From contig JAFUAF010000042.1 of the NCBI GenBank assembly GCA_017460805.1, forward strand, positions 1 through 35,547: a stretch of DNA of 35,547 bases, written 5' to 3'. The DNA is from Bacillota bacterium (GTDB lineage: Bacteria; Bacillota; Clostridia; Lachnospirales; CAG-274). Under the pieces are notes generated by a model that saw nothing but the letters and a program-made list of their open reading frames with translations, was not told where the DNA came from and did not search any database. Of this stretch, positions 14,536-20,905 are shown piece by piece; positions within the stretch are counted from its first letter, which is position 1, and each line of letters begins with the position of its first letter. The position numbers and the translations under genes are program-made.

Positions 14536-14925
14536 ATGACATACGAAGAGATTTTTGAAAAGTCAAAAGAACGCTTGCTTAAAGCAAAAACCAAAGATGT
14601 AAAAGATTTTATTGCCATACAATTCAACATAACCGGCGAAGGACACGGTTCGTTTTATGCCGTTATATTTGACGGGAAAATGGATGTTCAGCCTTATGAC
14701 TACAAGGATAACGATATTTCCGTAAACGTATCGGGCGACGAGCTTGTTTATGCGCTTGAGAACAAAACTGCCGACAAACTCGGTTTTTACGGCAACAACA
14801 AAAAAATCACCGTATTAAAGTCCGTACTTGCCACCATTCCCAAGGCAAGAAAAGCGACCGAAAAAACCGCTGTAAAATCTTCAAGCAAACCTTCGACCGT
14901 AAAGAAAGCCCCGAAGAAAAAATAA
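14536..14925 (+). CDS. SCP2-like small protein with lysine-rich C-terminal tail
   Basis: 129 aa. Residues 1-98 fit the SCP2/sterol-carrier-like fold of short bacterial proteins: an N-terminal amphipathic helix, FIAIQFNITGEGHGSFYAVI, then FDGKMDVQPYDYKDNDISVN, a VSGDEL helix, and GFYGNNKKITVLKSVL. The last 30 or so residues are a disordered Lys/Ala/Pro/Ser tail (ATEKTAVKSSSKPSTVKKAP then KKK) like bacterial histone H1-type tails. The tail could bind nucleic acid or anionic membrane; the combination is unusual. It is monocistronic with its own promoter. A MITE-like element sits directly after the stop codon, between the gene and its terminator. Confidence 0.68.
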   Translation: MTYEEIFEKSKERLLKAKTKDVKDFIAIQFNITGEGHGSFYAVIFDGKMDVQPYDYKDNDISVNVSGDELVYALENKTADKLGFYGNNKKITVLKSVLATIPKARKATEKTAVKSSSKPSTVKKAPKKK

Positions 14926-14933
14926 AATTATTA

Positions 14934-15099
14934 GGGAAACACTGATTAATTCAAAAAGAAAAAATAAAATTTAGCTTTAGCGGCAAAAATTATAACGAAC
15001 CAGCCGTATAAACCGCTTGAAAAGCGGCTTTAGGCGAATGTGAGTGCCCATAATTTTTGTAAATTTTATTTTTTCGACCTTAAATCAGTGTTTCCTTAG
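14934..15099. mobile_element. MITE-like element with long terminal inverted repeats
   Basis: 166 bp, non-coding. Both ends carry GGAAACACTGATT (14935-14947 and, inverted, 15083-15095), and the inverted similarity extends inward to AAAAATAAAATTTA on each side, about 40 bp imperfect. A smaller hairpin (AACCGCTT/AAGCGGCTT region) sits in the middle. The flanks are an exact 13-bp direct repeat, AATAAAATTATTA (14921-14933 and 15100-15112), consistent with target-site duplication. The left copy overlaps the stop codon of the SCP2-like gene, so the insertion left that protein unchanged but displaced its terminator. Confidence 0.75.
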
Positions 15100-15111
15100 A
15101 ATAAAATTATT

Positions 15112-15145
15112 AAGCCCCGTACACGTAATGCGCACGGGGCTTTTT
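15112..15145 (+). terminator. Terminator displaced from the SCP2-like gene
   Basis: The stem AAGCCCCGT/ACGGGGCTT runs into TTTTT. Without the MITE-like insertion it would lie about 8 nt beyond the SCP2-like stop codon. About 75 nt of featureless sequence separates it from the convergent DUF3089 gene. Confidence 0.8.
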
Positions 15146-15222
15146 ATGTTTACACCAAAATCATCGGCATCCCTGTATTTTGCGACCCAAACGTTTTTTT
15201 CCGTCAGAGGGTATGGCCGTTT

Positions 15223-16191
15223 TTATTTATTGCCGTTCAGATAAGCGGCAACTCTCTTTGCCACATTATCCTTGATATTGTTATAGAAAAATGTATAGTC
15301 GTTGTCATGACGGGCGTCGGGTCCGAAGAAGTCGGCCGCGATCTTTGCTGCCTCCTCGGGCATCGGTGCAACTGTGGCATTTGTTACAACAACACCGCGG
15401 GCAAGATTTATCTGTGCATCGGCACCTACATCTCCGATCACGGCCTCGCCTGTTTCCTCGTTTTGTATAAGCGAACCGAGGTTTTCGCTTGCGGGTGCAT
15501 AAGTTTCGTCAAGTTTCCAGTTGATCGGGTTGATACTCCTTGTATTCGGCAGTACAACAACATTGTGGGCATTGGTCTCCACATTTTTCGGTCCTTCGGT
15601 ATTCCATGCAACTATAACGCCCGTATCTGTCTCGCCCGTTGTAAATTTAAGATGCGGATTAGCCGCAAGGTATTCATCCGTAACGGAATAGCCTATAGCA
15701 TAAGCCGCTACCATGCGTTTGTAATAGTCGGGATGCTCTTTGAAATATTTGCCGAGCAAAAGCAAAACCATTGACGAACCCTGGCTATGACCCGCAATAA
15801 TAAACGGACGGCCGCCGTTGCAGTTTTCAAAATAGTAATCGAGAGCTGCGGTCACATCATCATAAGGCATACCCGAAAACGCAGCATCAACATTTCCTGT
15901 CTTTTTATATATCTCTCCCGCATAGCGTAAGCCCGACTGACGGTAGTACGGCACAAACACGTTTGTAGCGTCTGCAAATGTGGTTGCGTGTCCTTCATAC
16001 TCCACCACTACGCCCTGAAGCATCTCTTCGTTGTCAAACGATGCATAATCCGGCGCTCCGTCATCAAAACTGCTGAGGATGTATTCTGTTGCGTAAACAT
16101 AAAATGTGTCAACAGCCTTTGTTGCCTCGGGCATTTTATACCAATAAGCCTTATTTGAATAGTCGGGTTTTGAGTAAGTATTAGTTGTCAT
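15223..16191 (-). CDS. DUF3089 alpha/beta-hydrolase-like protein
   Basis: 322 aa. It begins with the family's DYSNKAYWYKMPE start and VDTFYVYATEY. It has the nucleophile elbow GHSQGS in RPFIIAGHSQGSSMVLLLL (about 133-146), with Ser as presumed nucleophile, and TFFYNNIKDNVAKRV near the end. DUF3089 proteins are lipase/esterase-like; natural substrates are not established. No signal peptide is seen, so it is predicted cytosolic, although other members are often lipoproteins. It stands alone on the minus strand. Confidence 0.9.
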   Translation of the reverse strand: MTTNTYSKPDYSNKAYWYKMPEATKAVDTFYVYATEYILSSFDDGAPDYASFDNEEMLQGVVVEYEGHATTFADATNVFVPYYRQSGLRYAGEIYKKTGNVDAAFSGMPYDDVTAALDYYFENCNGGRPFIIAGHSQGSSMVLLLLGKYFKEHPDYYKRMVAAYAIGYSVTDEYLAANPHLKFTTGETDTGVIVAWNTEGPKNVETNAHNVVVLPNTRSINPINWKLDETYAPASENLGSLIQNEETGEAVIGDVGADAQINLARGVVVTNATVAPMPEEAAKIAADFFGPDARHDNDYTFFYNNIKDNVAKRVAAYLNGNK

Positions 16192-16235
16192 ATTTTTTCC
16201 TCGCTTTCGTTATTGATTTATAAAATATTAGTGGT

Positions 16236-16340
16236 CTAAACGGATAACGCCCTTATATACGCCTTTATCGCAGTTCTCACACTCATACAGTCGTTCGCAC
16301 GATTAGGTGTTTCAACGTCAAATACGATGTATACTGCCAT
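16236..16340 (-). pseudogene. 34-codon remnant of a DnaQ-like 3'-5' exonuclease start
   Basis: ATG at 16340 opens MAVYIVFDVETPNRANDCMS then VRTAIKAYIRALSV-stop. The first 20 residues are the N-terminus of DEDDh exonucleases (FDVETPN carries the first catalytic Asp and Glu), followed by unrelated sequence and a stop at 16236. GGGAG lies upstream of the start and a consensus promoter lies 36 nt away, so the beginning of the gene is intact while about 90 percent of the body is gone. In another frame, just after the junction, CERLYECENCDKGVYKGVIR runs to a stop and may be the tail of a second lost gene. Confidence 0.5.
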
Positions 16341-16375
16341 TTCACATCACTCCCGATACGATAATTCTTACGATA

Positions 16376-16404
16376 ATTATACCATACTGCGGGAAAAAGG
16401 TCAA
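16376..16404 (-). promoter_or_regulatory. Promoter of the exonuclease remnant
   Basis: Minus strand: TTGACC (plus-strand 16399-16404), 17 nt, TATAAT (16376-16381). It now drives only the 34-codon frame, possibly with readthrough toward 16191. The rest of the 16192-16531 gap has no gene I can support. Confidence 0.6.
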
Positions 16405-16531
16405 TCGGCAGAAAAGAGAAAAAGAGCCGTTGCCAATTGAAACAGCACTGTTTAGACTTTGCCATCGGTATAAAATGAAGTATTATTTGTGCAATATGCG
16501 CATCACTTGAATATAATTTTATGCAATTCTC

Positions 16532-16616
16532 CAAAGTTGTAATGTTTCTATTGACAACTTTGCAAATGTATGATATACTAACGCCAGAAAGTTGAAATGA
16601 AAATGTTTACAACTTT
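16532..16616 (+). promoter_or_regulatory. Promoter with two operator-like inverted repeats (probable Rrf2 autoregulation)
   Basis: TTGACA (16551-16556), 17 nt, TATACT (16574-16579). Operator-like repeat 1 is CAAAGTTGT (16532-16540) with ACAACTTTG (16554-16562), overlapping the -35. Repeat 2 is AAAGTTG (16588-16594) with CAACTTT (16610-16616), just downstream of the -10. The same half-site is used four times. An Rrf2 regulator is the second gene of the operon, so negative autoregulation is the simplest reading. The ATG follows at 16658 after AGGAGG. Confidence 0.72.
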
Positions 16617-16657
16617 ACAAACAACCAAAATCATGTTATAATCAGGAGGTATTTATT

Positions 16658-17287
16658 ATGAAAATCGCAGTAGTTTGTGCAAACGGCAAGGCAGGTCAGC
16701 TTATCGTGAAAGAGGCTGTTGACAGAGGGTTTGATGTTACGGCAGTTGTCAAGGGCGACAACAAGTCCGCTGCTCAGAATGTTATCGTGAAAGATCTGTT
16801 CGACCTGACCGCAGCAGACCTTGCAGACTTTGACGCAGTTGTGGATGCATTCGGAGCATGGACACCCGAAACGCTTCCTCTGCACTCCACATCACTTGCT
16901 CACCTGTGCGACATTCTTTCGGGAACTGACACAAGACTTCTCGTTGTCGGCGGCGCAGGAAGCCTGTATGTGAACGCTGAGCATACCGCCTGTGTTTCTG
17001 ACGGTGCAGATTTCCCCGAAGTTTTCAAGCCGCTGGCTTCTGCTATGGCAAAGGCGCTTGGCGAACTCCGTCAAAGAAATGACGTAAAGTGGACTTACAT
17101 CAGCCCCGCAGGAGATTTTCAGGCTGACGGCGAACGCACAGGCAAGTACATTCTCGCAGGCGAGGAGCTGACGCTCAACTCTAAGGGCGAGAGCATTATC
17201 AGCTATGCAGATTACGCTATTGCTATGGTGGACGAGATTGAAAAAGGCGCTCACATCAGGCAGCGTATCAGCGTGGTAAGAGAGTAA
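16658..17287 (+). CDS. NAD(P)H-binding (atypical SDR) oxidoreductase, YwnB-like
   Basis: 209 aa. Rossmann start MKIAVVCANGKAGQLIVKEA with the G-x-x-G-x-x-G-like dinucleotide loop (ANGKAG), then FDAVVDAFGAW, RLLVVGGAGSLYV and KWTYISPAGDF, which are hallmarks of the NmrA-like/YwnB group. These are single-domain NAD(P)-binding proteins, some with redox-sensing or quinone/azo-reductase-like roles. The gap to the Rrf2 gene is 17 nt, and the pairing recalls the ywnB-ywnA arrangement of Bacillus. It is cytosolic. The substrate is not predictable. Confidence 0.85.
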   Translation: MKIAVVCANGKAGQLIVKEAVDRGFDVTAVVKGDNKSAAQNVIVKDLFDLTAADLADFDAVVDAFGAWTPETLPLHSTSLAHLCDILSGTDTRLLVVGGAGSLYVNAEHTACVSDGADFPEVFKPLASAMAKALGELRQRNDVKWTYISPAGDFQADGERTGKYILAGEELTLNSKGESIISYADYAIAMVDEIEKGAHIRQRISVVRE

Positions 17288-17304
17288 GAAAGAGATGAAC
17301 ATTT

Positions 17305-17742
17305 ATGCAGATAACAAGTAAATTCACAGTGGCAGTGCATATCCTCACCTGCATCGACATTTTTGGCGGTCAGATGAGAGTGACCAGCGACTTCCTGTCG
17401 GGCAGTACGGGTGTAAATGCGGTGATAGTCCGCAATGTCCTCGGACAGCTTCGTAATGCAGGGATAGTTGAAACTCGTCAGGGCAGCGGCGGTGCACACC
17501 TTGCAAAAGCACTTGACGAAATAACGCTGTACGATATTTACAAGGCGGTTGACTGCGTAGATGATGAGGGGCTGTTCCACTTCCACGAAAATCCCAATGC
17601 GGATTGTCCTGTGGGGCGCAATATCCATAAGGCTATGGACGGCAGGCTCCAAACGGCGCAGGCGGCTCTTGAAAACGAACTGAAAAGCGCAACACTTGCG
17701 CAAGTTGTTGCTGATACACGCAAAATAATAGACGGAGAATAA
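17305..17742 (+). CDS. Rrf2-family transcriptional regulator, YwnA-like
   Basis: 145 aa. Winged-helix start MQITSKFTVAVHILTCIDIF, the recognition region GVNAVIVRNVLGQLRNAGIV and the wing ETRQGSGGAHLAK. The C-terminal half has the dimer helix and a single CPVG motif near residue 100 (PNADCPVGRNIHKA). The three-Cys cluster used for an iron-sulfur cluster in IscR/NsrR is absent, so one-Cys redox sensing or ligand binding is more likely. It is predicted to bind the ACAACTTT half-sites upstream of its own operon. Confidence 0.9.
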   Translation: MQITSKFTVAVHILTCIDIFGGQMRVTSDFLSGSTGVNAVIVRNVLGQLRNAGIVETRQGSGGAHLAKALDEITLYDIYKAVDCVDDEGLFHFHENPNADCPVGRNIHKAMDGRLQTAQAALENELKSATLAQVVADTRKIIDGE

Positions 17743-17744
17743 AA

Positions 17745-17777
17745 AAAGAGTGTGCTGAAATGATCAGCACACTCTTT
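17745..17777. promoter_or_regulatory. Intra-operon hairpin just before the FMN/ferredoxin gene
   Basis: A perfect 13-bp stem, AAAGAGTGTGCTG with CAGCACACTCTTT, ends 14 nt before the next ATG. The plus strand has no U-tract after it (CCATAGG follows) and there is no room for a promoter. It is therefore probably an attenuator or mRNA-processing hairpin separating the Rrf2 pair from the sirtuin genes. On the minus strand it would read as a terminator. Confidence 0.55.
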
Positions 17778-17791
17778 CCATAGGAGGACAT

Positions 17792-18409
17792 ATGACAGCA
17801 CATGATTATCTGAATTTTATCGTGGACGAGATACACTCCACCGTTGTGGCAACGGTGGACGGTGACGGACTGCCCGTGACCTGTGTGATCGACATAATGT
17901 ATGCAGACGAGAACGGACTGTACTTTCTCACCGCAAAGGGAAAGAACTTCTATCAACGGTTAAAGGACAAGGGCTATCTTGCACTTTCGGGGAAAAAAGG
18001 CGAGGATACAATGAGCTGTACGGCGATCTCTGTCCGTGGCAAGGTCAGGGAGATCGGCGCAGAAATGCTCCCTCTGCTGTTTGAGAACAATTCCTATATG
18101 TTTGAGATATATCCCACCGCGGAAAGCCGCAAGGCACTCACAGTATTTCAGATCTATGAGGGCAGCGGAGAGTGGTTCGACCTGTCGAAGAAGCCTATCG
18201 AGCGTGACAGCTTCACATTCGGCGGTGCAGAGATCAGGGCAAGCGGATATTTCGTGACCGATGATTGCATCAGGTGCGGTTCATGTCTGAACGACTGTCC
18301 GCAGAGCTGTATCGAACTGAAAGAAAAAGCTGTTATCCGTCAGGAAAACTGTCTGCACTGCGGTAACTGTGCGGAGGTCTGTCCTGTGGGGGCAGTCATA
18401 AGGAGATGA
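17792..18409 (+). CDS. PNPOx-like (FMN-binding) domain fused to a 2[4Fe-4S] ferredoxin
   Basis: 205 aa. Residues 1-140 form a split-barrel, pyridoxamine-phosphate-oxidase-like domain (STVVATVDGDGLPVTCVID, LYFLTAKGKNFYQRL, YLALSGKK), a fold that usually binds FMN. Residues 150-205 form a bacterial-type ferredoxin with two clusters, CIRCGSCLNDCP and CLHCGNCAEVCP. The protein can thus join flavin chemistry to one-electron iron-sulfur transfer. AGGAGG precedes the ATG. The macrodomain gene begins 4 nt after its stop, so the two are coupled. It may supply or sense reducing state for the ADP-ribosylation pair; that link is inferred from context. Confidence 0.88.
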   Translation: MTAHDYLNFIVDEIHSTVVATVDGDGLPVTCVIDIMYADENGLYFLTAKGKNFYQRLKDKGYLALSGKKGEDTMSCTAISVRGKVREIGAEMLPLLFENNSYMFEIYPTAESRKALTVFQIYEGSGEWFDLSKKPIERDSFTFGGAEIRASGYFVTDDCIRCGSCLNDCPQSCIELKEKAVIRQENCLHCGNCAEVCPVGAVIRR

Positions 18410-18413
18410 TCGT

Positions 18414-19178
18414 ATGGAGAAACTTGATTTTCTGATAAACTATCTGCTGTCAGAAAGAAACGATGTTGACGGAATTGAGATACCAAACAATGATGCGGAT
18501 AAATTCCGCCTTTACAGAAGCCTTGTGAATATCCGCCCTGCTGTCAAGGCAGACGAGGATTATCTGCAAGCCGAGGACGAATACCTCACCGCTATGACCG
18601 AGAGCAAGGGTATCACGGATATTGCAGACCTAACACCCATAGAGGACGGCATTTATCTCTGGAAAGGTGATATTACCACGCTGAAATGCGGTGCGATCGT
18701 AAATGCCGCCAATTCGGGAATGACGGGGTGCTGGCAGCCCTGCCACTCTTGTATCGACAACTGTATCCACACCTTTGCAGGGGTACGGCTTCGTTACAAG
18801 TGCGGTCAGATCATGCAGGCGCAAGGTCATGAAGAACCCACGGGTAAGGCAAAAATAACGCCTGCATACAACCTGCCCTGTGACTATGTGATACACACCG
18901 TCGGACCGATCGTGCAGGGACGGCTCACCGAGGAGCATTGCCGACTGCTTGAAAGTTCCTACAAAAGCTGTCTTGAAATTGCTATGCAAAACGGTATCGG
19001 GAGTATCGCTTTCTGCTGTATCTCAACGGGTGTGTTCGGATTTCCGCAGGATAAGGCGGCAGAGATAGCAGTCCGCACCGTCAGGGAGTTTCGCAATAAC
19101 CACGATATACAGGTGATCTTCAATGTATTCAAGGAGGACGATCATGAGATTTACAAGAGATTACTCGGCGGAAATTGA
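18414..19178 (+). CDS. Zinc-dependent macrodomain protein-ADP-ribose hydrolase
   Basis: 254 aa. After a helical N-terminal extension of about 70 residues comes a macrodomain: IYLWKGDITTLKCGAIVNAA (ADP-ribose binding loop), AANSGMTGCWQPCHSCIDNC, YVIHTVGP, and ISTGVFGFPQDKAAEIAV (diphosphate loop). The Cys/His cluster GCWQPCHSCIDNCIH (about 105-119) is the zinc-binding signature of the Zn-macro class encoded beside class M sirtuins, which removes mono-ADP-ribose from proteins. It overlaps the sirtuin gene by 35 nt. Family role is established for streptococcal and staphylococcal homologues; the substrate here is unknown. Confidence 0.95.
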   Translation: MEKLDFLINYLLSERNDVDGIEIPNNDADKFRLYRSLVNIRPAVKADEDYLQAEDEYLTAMTESKGITDIADLTPIEDGIYLWKGDITTLKCGAIVNAANSGMTGCWQPCHSCIDNCIHTFAGVRLRYKCGQIMQAQGHEEPTGKAKITPAYNLPCDYVIHTVGPIVQGRLTEEHCRLLESSYKSCLEIAMQNGIGSIAFCCISTGVFGFPQDKAAEIAVRTVREFRNNHDIQVIFNVFKEDDHEIYKRLLGGN

Positions 19179-19992
19179 CCGTCTGAAAAAAGAAATACAG
19201 ACAGCCGATGCGATCGTCATCGGTGCAGGGGCGGGTCTTTCCACCGCCGCAGGCTTTACCTATTCGGGAGAGAGGTTGCAGAAGTATTTTGCCGATTTCG
19301 TGGAGAAATACGGCTTTCGGGATATGTATTCCGGCGGATTCTACCCCTTTTCTACTCTTGAAGAACAGTGGGCGTACTGGTCACGCTACATCTACATCAA
19401 CCGCTACATGGACGTGGATAACGGCACATACAAGCGTTTGTTTGAGCTTGTGAAGGACAAGGACTATTTTGTTCTCACCACCAATGTTGACCACCAATTC
19501 CAAAAGGCAGGCTTTGACAAGCACCGTCTTTTCTATACGCAGGGCGATTACGGACTCTGGCAGTGCAGTGAGCCCTGCCGCCAAAAGACCTACGACAATG
19601 AGGAAACGGTCAGGGCGATGTTTGAGCAGCAGAAAAATATGCGTGTCCCATCGGAGCTTGTGCCGAAGTGTCCTGTCTGCGGAAAACCCATGAGCATGAA
19701 CCTCAGAGCCGATGACAGCTTTGTCGAGGACGAAGGCTGGCACCGAGCAGCCGAGCGCTATGACGAGTTCCTGCGCCGCCACGAGGGACAGCATATCCTG
19801 TTCCTTGAATTGGGTGTGGGCATGAACACGCCTGTCATAATCAAGTATCCGTTCTGGAAGATGACCTTTGCAAATCCGAAGGCAGTCTATGCCTGCCTGA
19901 ATTTCGGTGAAGCGTATGCGCCTGACGAGATCAGAGGTCAGAGCATTTGTATCAATGGAGATATTCATGAGGTGCTGAAAAAATTGGCTTAA
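19144..19992 (+). CDS. Class M sirtuin (SirTM), probable protein ADP-ribosyltransferase
   Basis: 282 aa. Start ATG 19144 follows AAGGAGG by 6 nt; an in-frame ATG at 19123 has no such site. NAD-binding loop IVIGAGAGLSTAAGFTYSGE (about 25-43) and TTNVDHQFQKAG (about 112-123) are present. The position normally held by the catalytic His of deacylase sirtuins is Gln133 in YTQGDYG, the SirTM hallmark that switches the enzyme from deacylation to ADP-ribosylation. Zinc ligands are CSEPC (141/145) and CPVC (176/179). In pathogens SirTM modifies lipoylated GcvH-L, made by an operon-encoded LplA2. Neither partner is present here, so the target must be elsewhere or different. Confidence 0.94.
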   Translation: MRFTRDYSAEIDRLKKEIQTADAIVIGAGAGLSTAAGFTYSGERLQKYFADFVEKYGFRDMYSGGFYPFSTLEEQWAYWSRYIYINRYMDVDNGTYKRLFELVKDKDYFVLTTNVDHQFQKAGFDKHRLFYTQGDYGLWQCSEPCRQKTYDNEETVRAMFEQQKNMRVPSELVPKCPVCGKPMSMNLRADDSFVEDEGWHRAAERYDEFLRRHEGQHILFLELGVGMNTPVIIKYPFWKMTFANPKAVYACLNFGEAYAPDEIRGQSICINGDIHEVLKKLA

Positions 19993-20001
19993 TATTTATT
20001 C

Positions 20002-20037
20002 GAGCCTTGCTCTCTGTTTTGAGTGCAAGGCTCATTT
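20002..20037 (+). terminator. Terminator of the macrodomain-sirtuin operon
   Basis: The perfect stem GAGCCTTGC/GCAAGGCTC is followed by ATTTTAT, 10 nt after the sirtuin stop. Confidence 0.75.
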
Positions 20038-20062
20038 TATGTCAATAGAGTATGCTGTTATT

Positions 20063-20334
20063 TTGGCGCACACCATAATGAGTCAATGATATTCGTATTC
20101 CGCAGAAATAAATTTCTGCTACATACTCATAACCAACGGAATTGCAAGCAATTCCAAATTCAGTGGGAGTTTGAACATTGCACCGCAAAGATAGATGCGG
20201 ACAGGCTTTGCCTGGCTTTTGCGCAGCAAAAGTGCTGACCCACTGAATTTTAAGTAAGCACCCCCGCTTTAGAAGCGGGGGACTTCCTTAGTTTGTTAAA
20301 TGGACTTGTGCGGAACGGTTTTTGTGTGCGCCAA
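20063..20334. other. Hairpin-rich non-coding element bounded by 11-bp inverted repeats
   Basis: About 270 bp with no credible ORF. Ends are TTGGCGCACAC (20063-20073) and its exact inverse GTGTGCGCCAA (20324-20334). Inside, in order: hairpin GCAGAAAT-AA-ATTTCTGC (20102-20119); hairpin GGAATTGC-AA-GCAATTCC (20138-20155); a 12-bp closing stem AAATTCAGTGGG (20156-20167) with CCCACTGAATTT (20239-20250) enclosing three small hairpins (CCGCA/TGCGG, CAGG/CCTG, CTTTTGC/GCAAAAG); then a strong stem CCCCCGCT/AGCGGGGG (20261-20281) followed by ACTTCC. That last stem resembles the right end of IS200/IS605-group elements, so the whole may be a palindrome-associated remnant or an omegaRNA-like structured RNA. 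Identity is uncertain. Confidence 0.6.
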
Positions 20335-20375
20335 TAGACTACGGGCTAATAAAATAGTGCTGCTCGCACGGCTTC

Positions 20376-20897
20376 TCATAACGATTCACCAAATTTTCTG
20401 ATCTTTGCAAGCAGCTCATCAGAAACACCTCCTGCGGATGTAAACACTCCCATATCTTTTAATCCCAGATAACCGAGAAAATCACCATTGTATGAAAACA
20501 TTGCTCCGTCATACTGGTTTCTGTCACCGGAGGATAAAAACATTGCAATTTGAGTCAAGCTTTTCGGCGCGGCAGGATAAAGTGCAGAATAAAACCTGTC
20601 GATCACGCATTTGAGTTGACCGCTAATACCGTGATAGTAGATCGGGGAAGCAAGAATAAGCATATTAGTGTCATTCAGCAGCAAATATATATCCTGCATA
20701 TCGTCTTTCTGTATACACTTGCCGTTCCCTTTGCTGTGGCAGTATTCACAGGCAAGACAGCCTTTTACATTCAGCTTACAGACATTTACTGTTTTCACGG
20801 TATGCCTTGATGATTCAGCCCCTTCACAAAATGCCGTGACCATTTTTGCAGTATTTCCATTTTGACGGGGACTTCCGTTTAATACAAGTATATTCAT
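20376..20897 (-). CDS. Flavodoxin-fold NAD(P)H-dependent FMN oxidoreductase
   Basis: 173 aa from ATG 20897, which has GAGGTG upstream; an in-frame start five codons earlier overlaps the preceding gene. It begins MNILVLNGSPRQNGNTAKMV, the FMN phosphate loop of the NADPH-dependent FMN reductase/iron-sulfur flavoprotein group. CLACEYCHSKGNGKCIQKDD follows (a compact Cys pattern seen in iron-sulfur flavoproteins, possibly a [4Fe-4S] site), then ILASPIYYHGISGQLKCVIDR. It is the last gene of the LysR-linked operon, 8 nt after the aldo/keto reductase. Reduction of quinones, nitro compounds or another redox partner is the general family role. Confidence 0.88.
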   Translation of the reverse strand: MNILVLNGSPRQNGNTAKMVTAFCEGAESSRHTVKTVNVCKLNVKGCLACEYCHSKGNGKCIQKDDMQDIYLLLNDTNMLILASPIYYHGISGQLKCVIDRFYSALYPAAPKSLTQIAMFLSSGDRNQYDGAMFSYNGDFLGYLGLKDMGVFTSAGGVSDELLAKIRKFGESL

Positions 20898-20905
20898 AGC
20901 ACACC

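Noticed and set aside
15150-15222. Short minus-strand stretch reading WVAKYRDADDFGV, reminiscent of a lysozyme-type segment
   Set aside because: Too short and without flanking support; it lies in the 3' region between convergent genes.
16283-16534. 83-codon minus-strand frame upstream of the NAD(P)H-binding gene
   Set aside because: Overlaps the promoter and the better-supported exonuclease remnant; composition is not protein-like.
17251-17703. 150-codon minus-strand frame opposite the Rrf2 gene
   Set aside because: Shadow of the Rrf2 coding strand; no promoter or ribosome-binding site.
20023-20238. 71-codon plus-strand frame in the structured element
   Set aside because: It runs through perfect hairpins and the terminator; the sequence is better explained as structured non-coding DNA.
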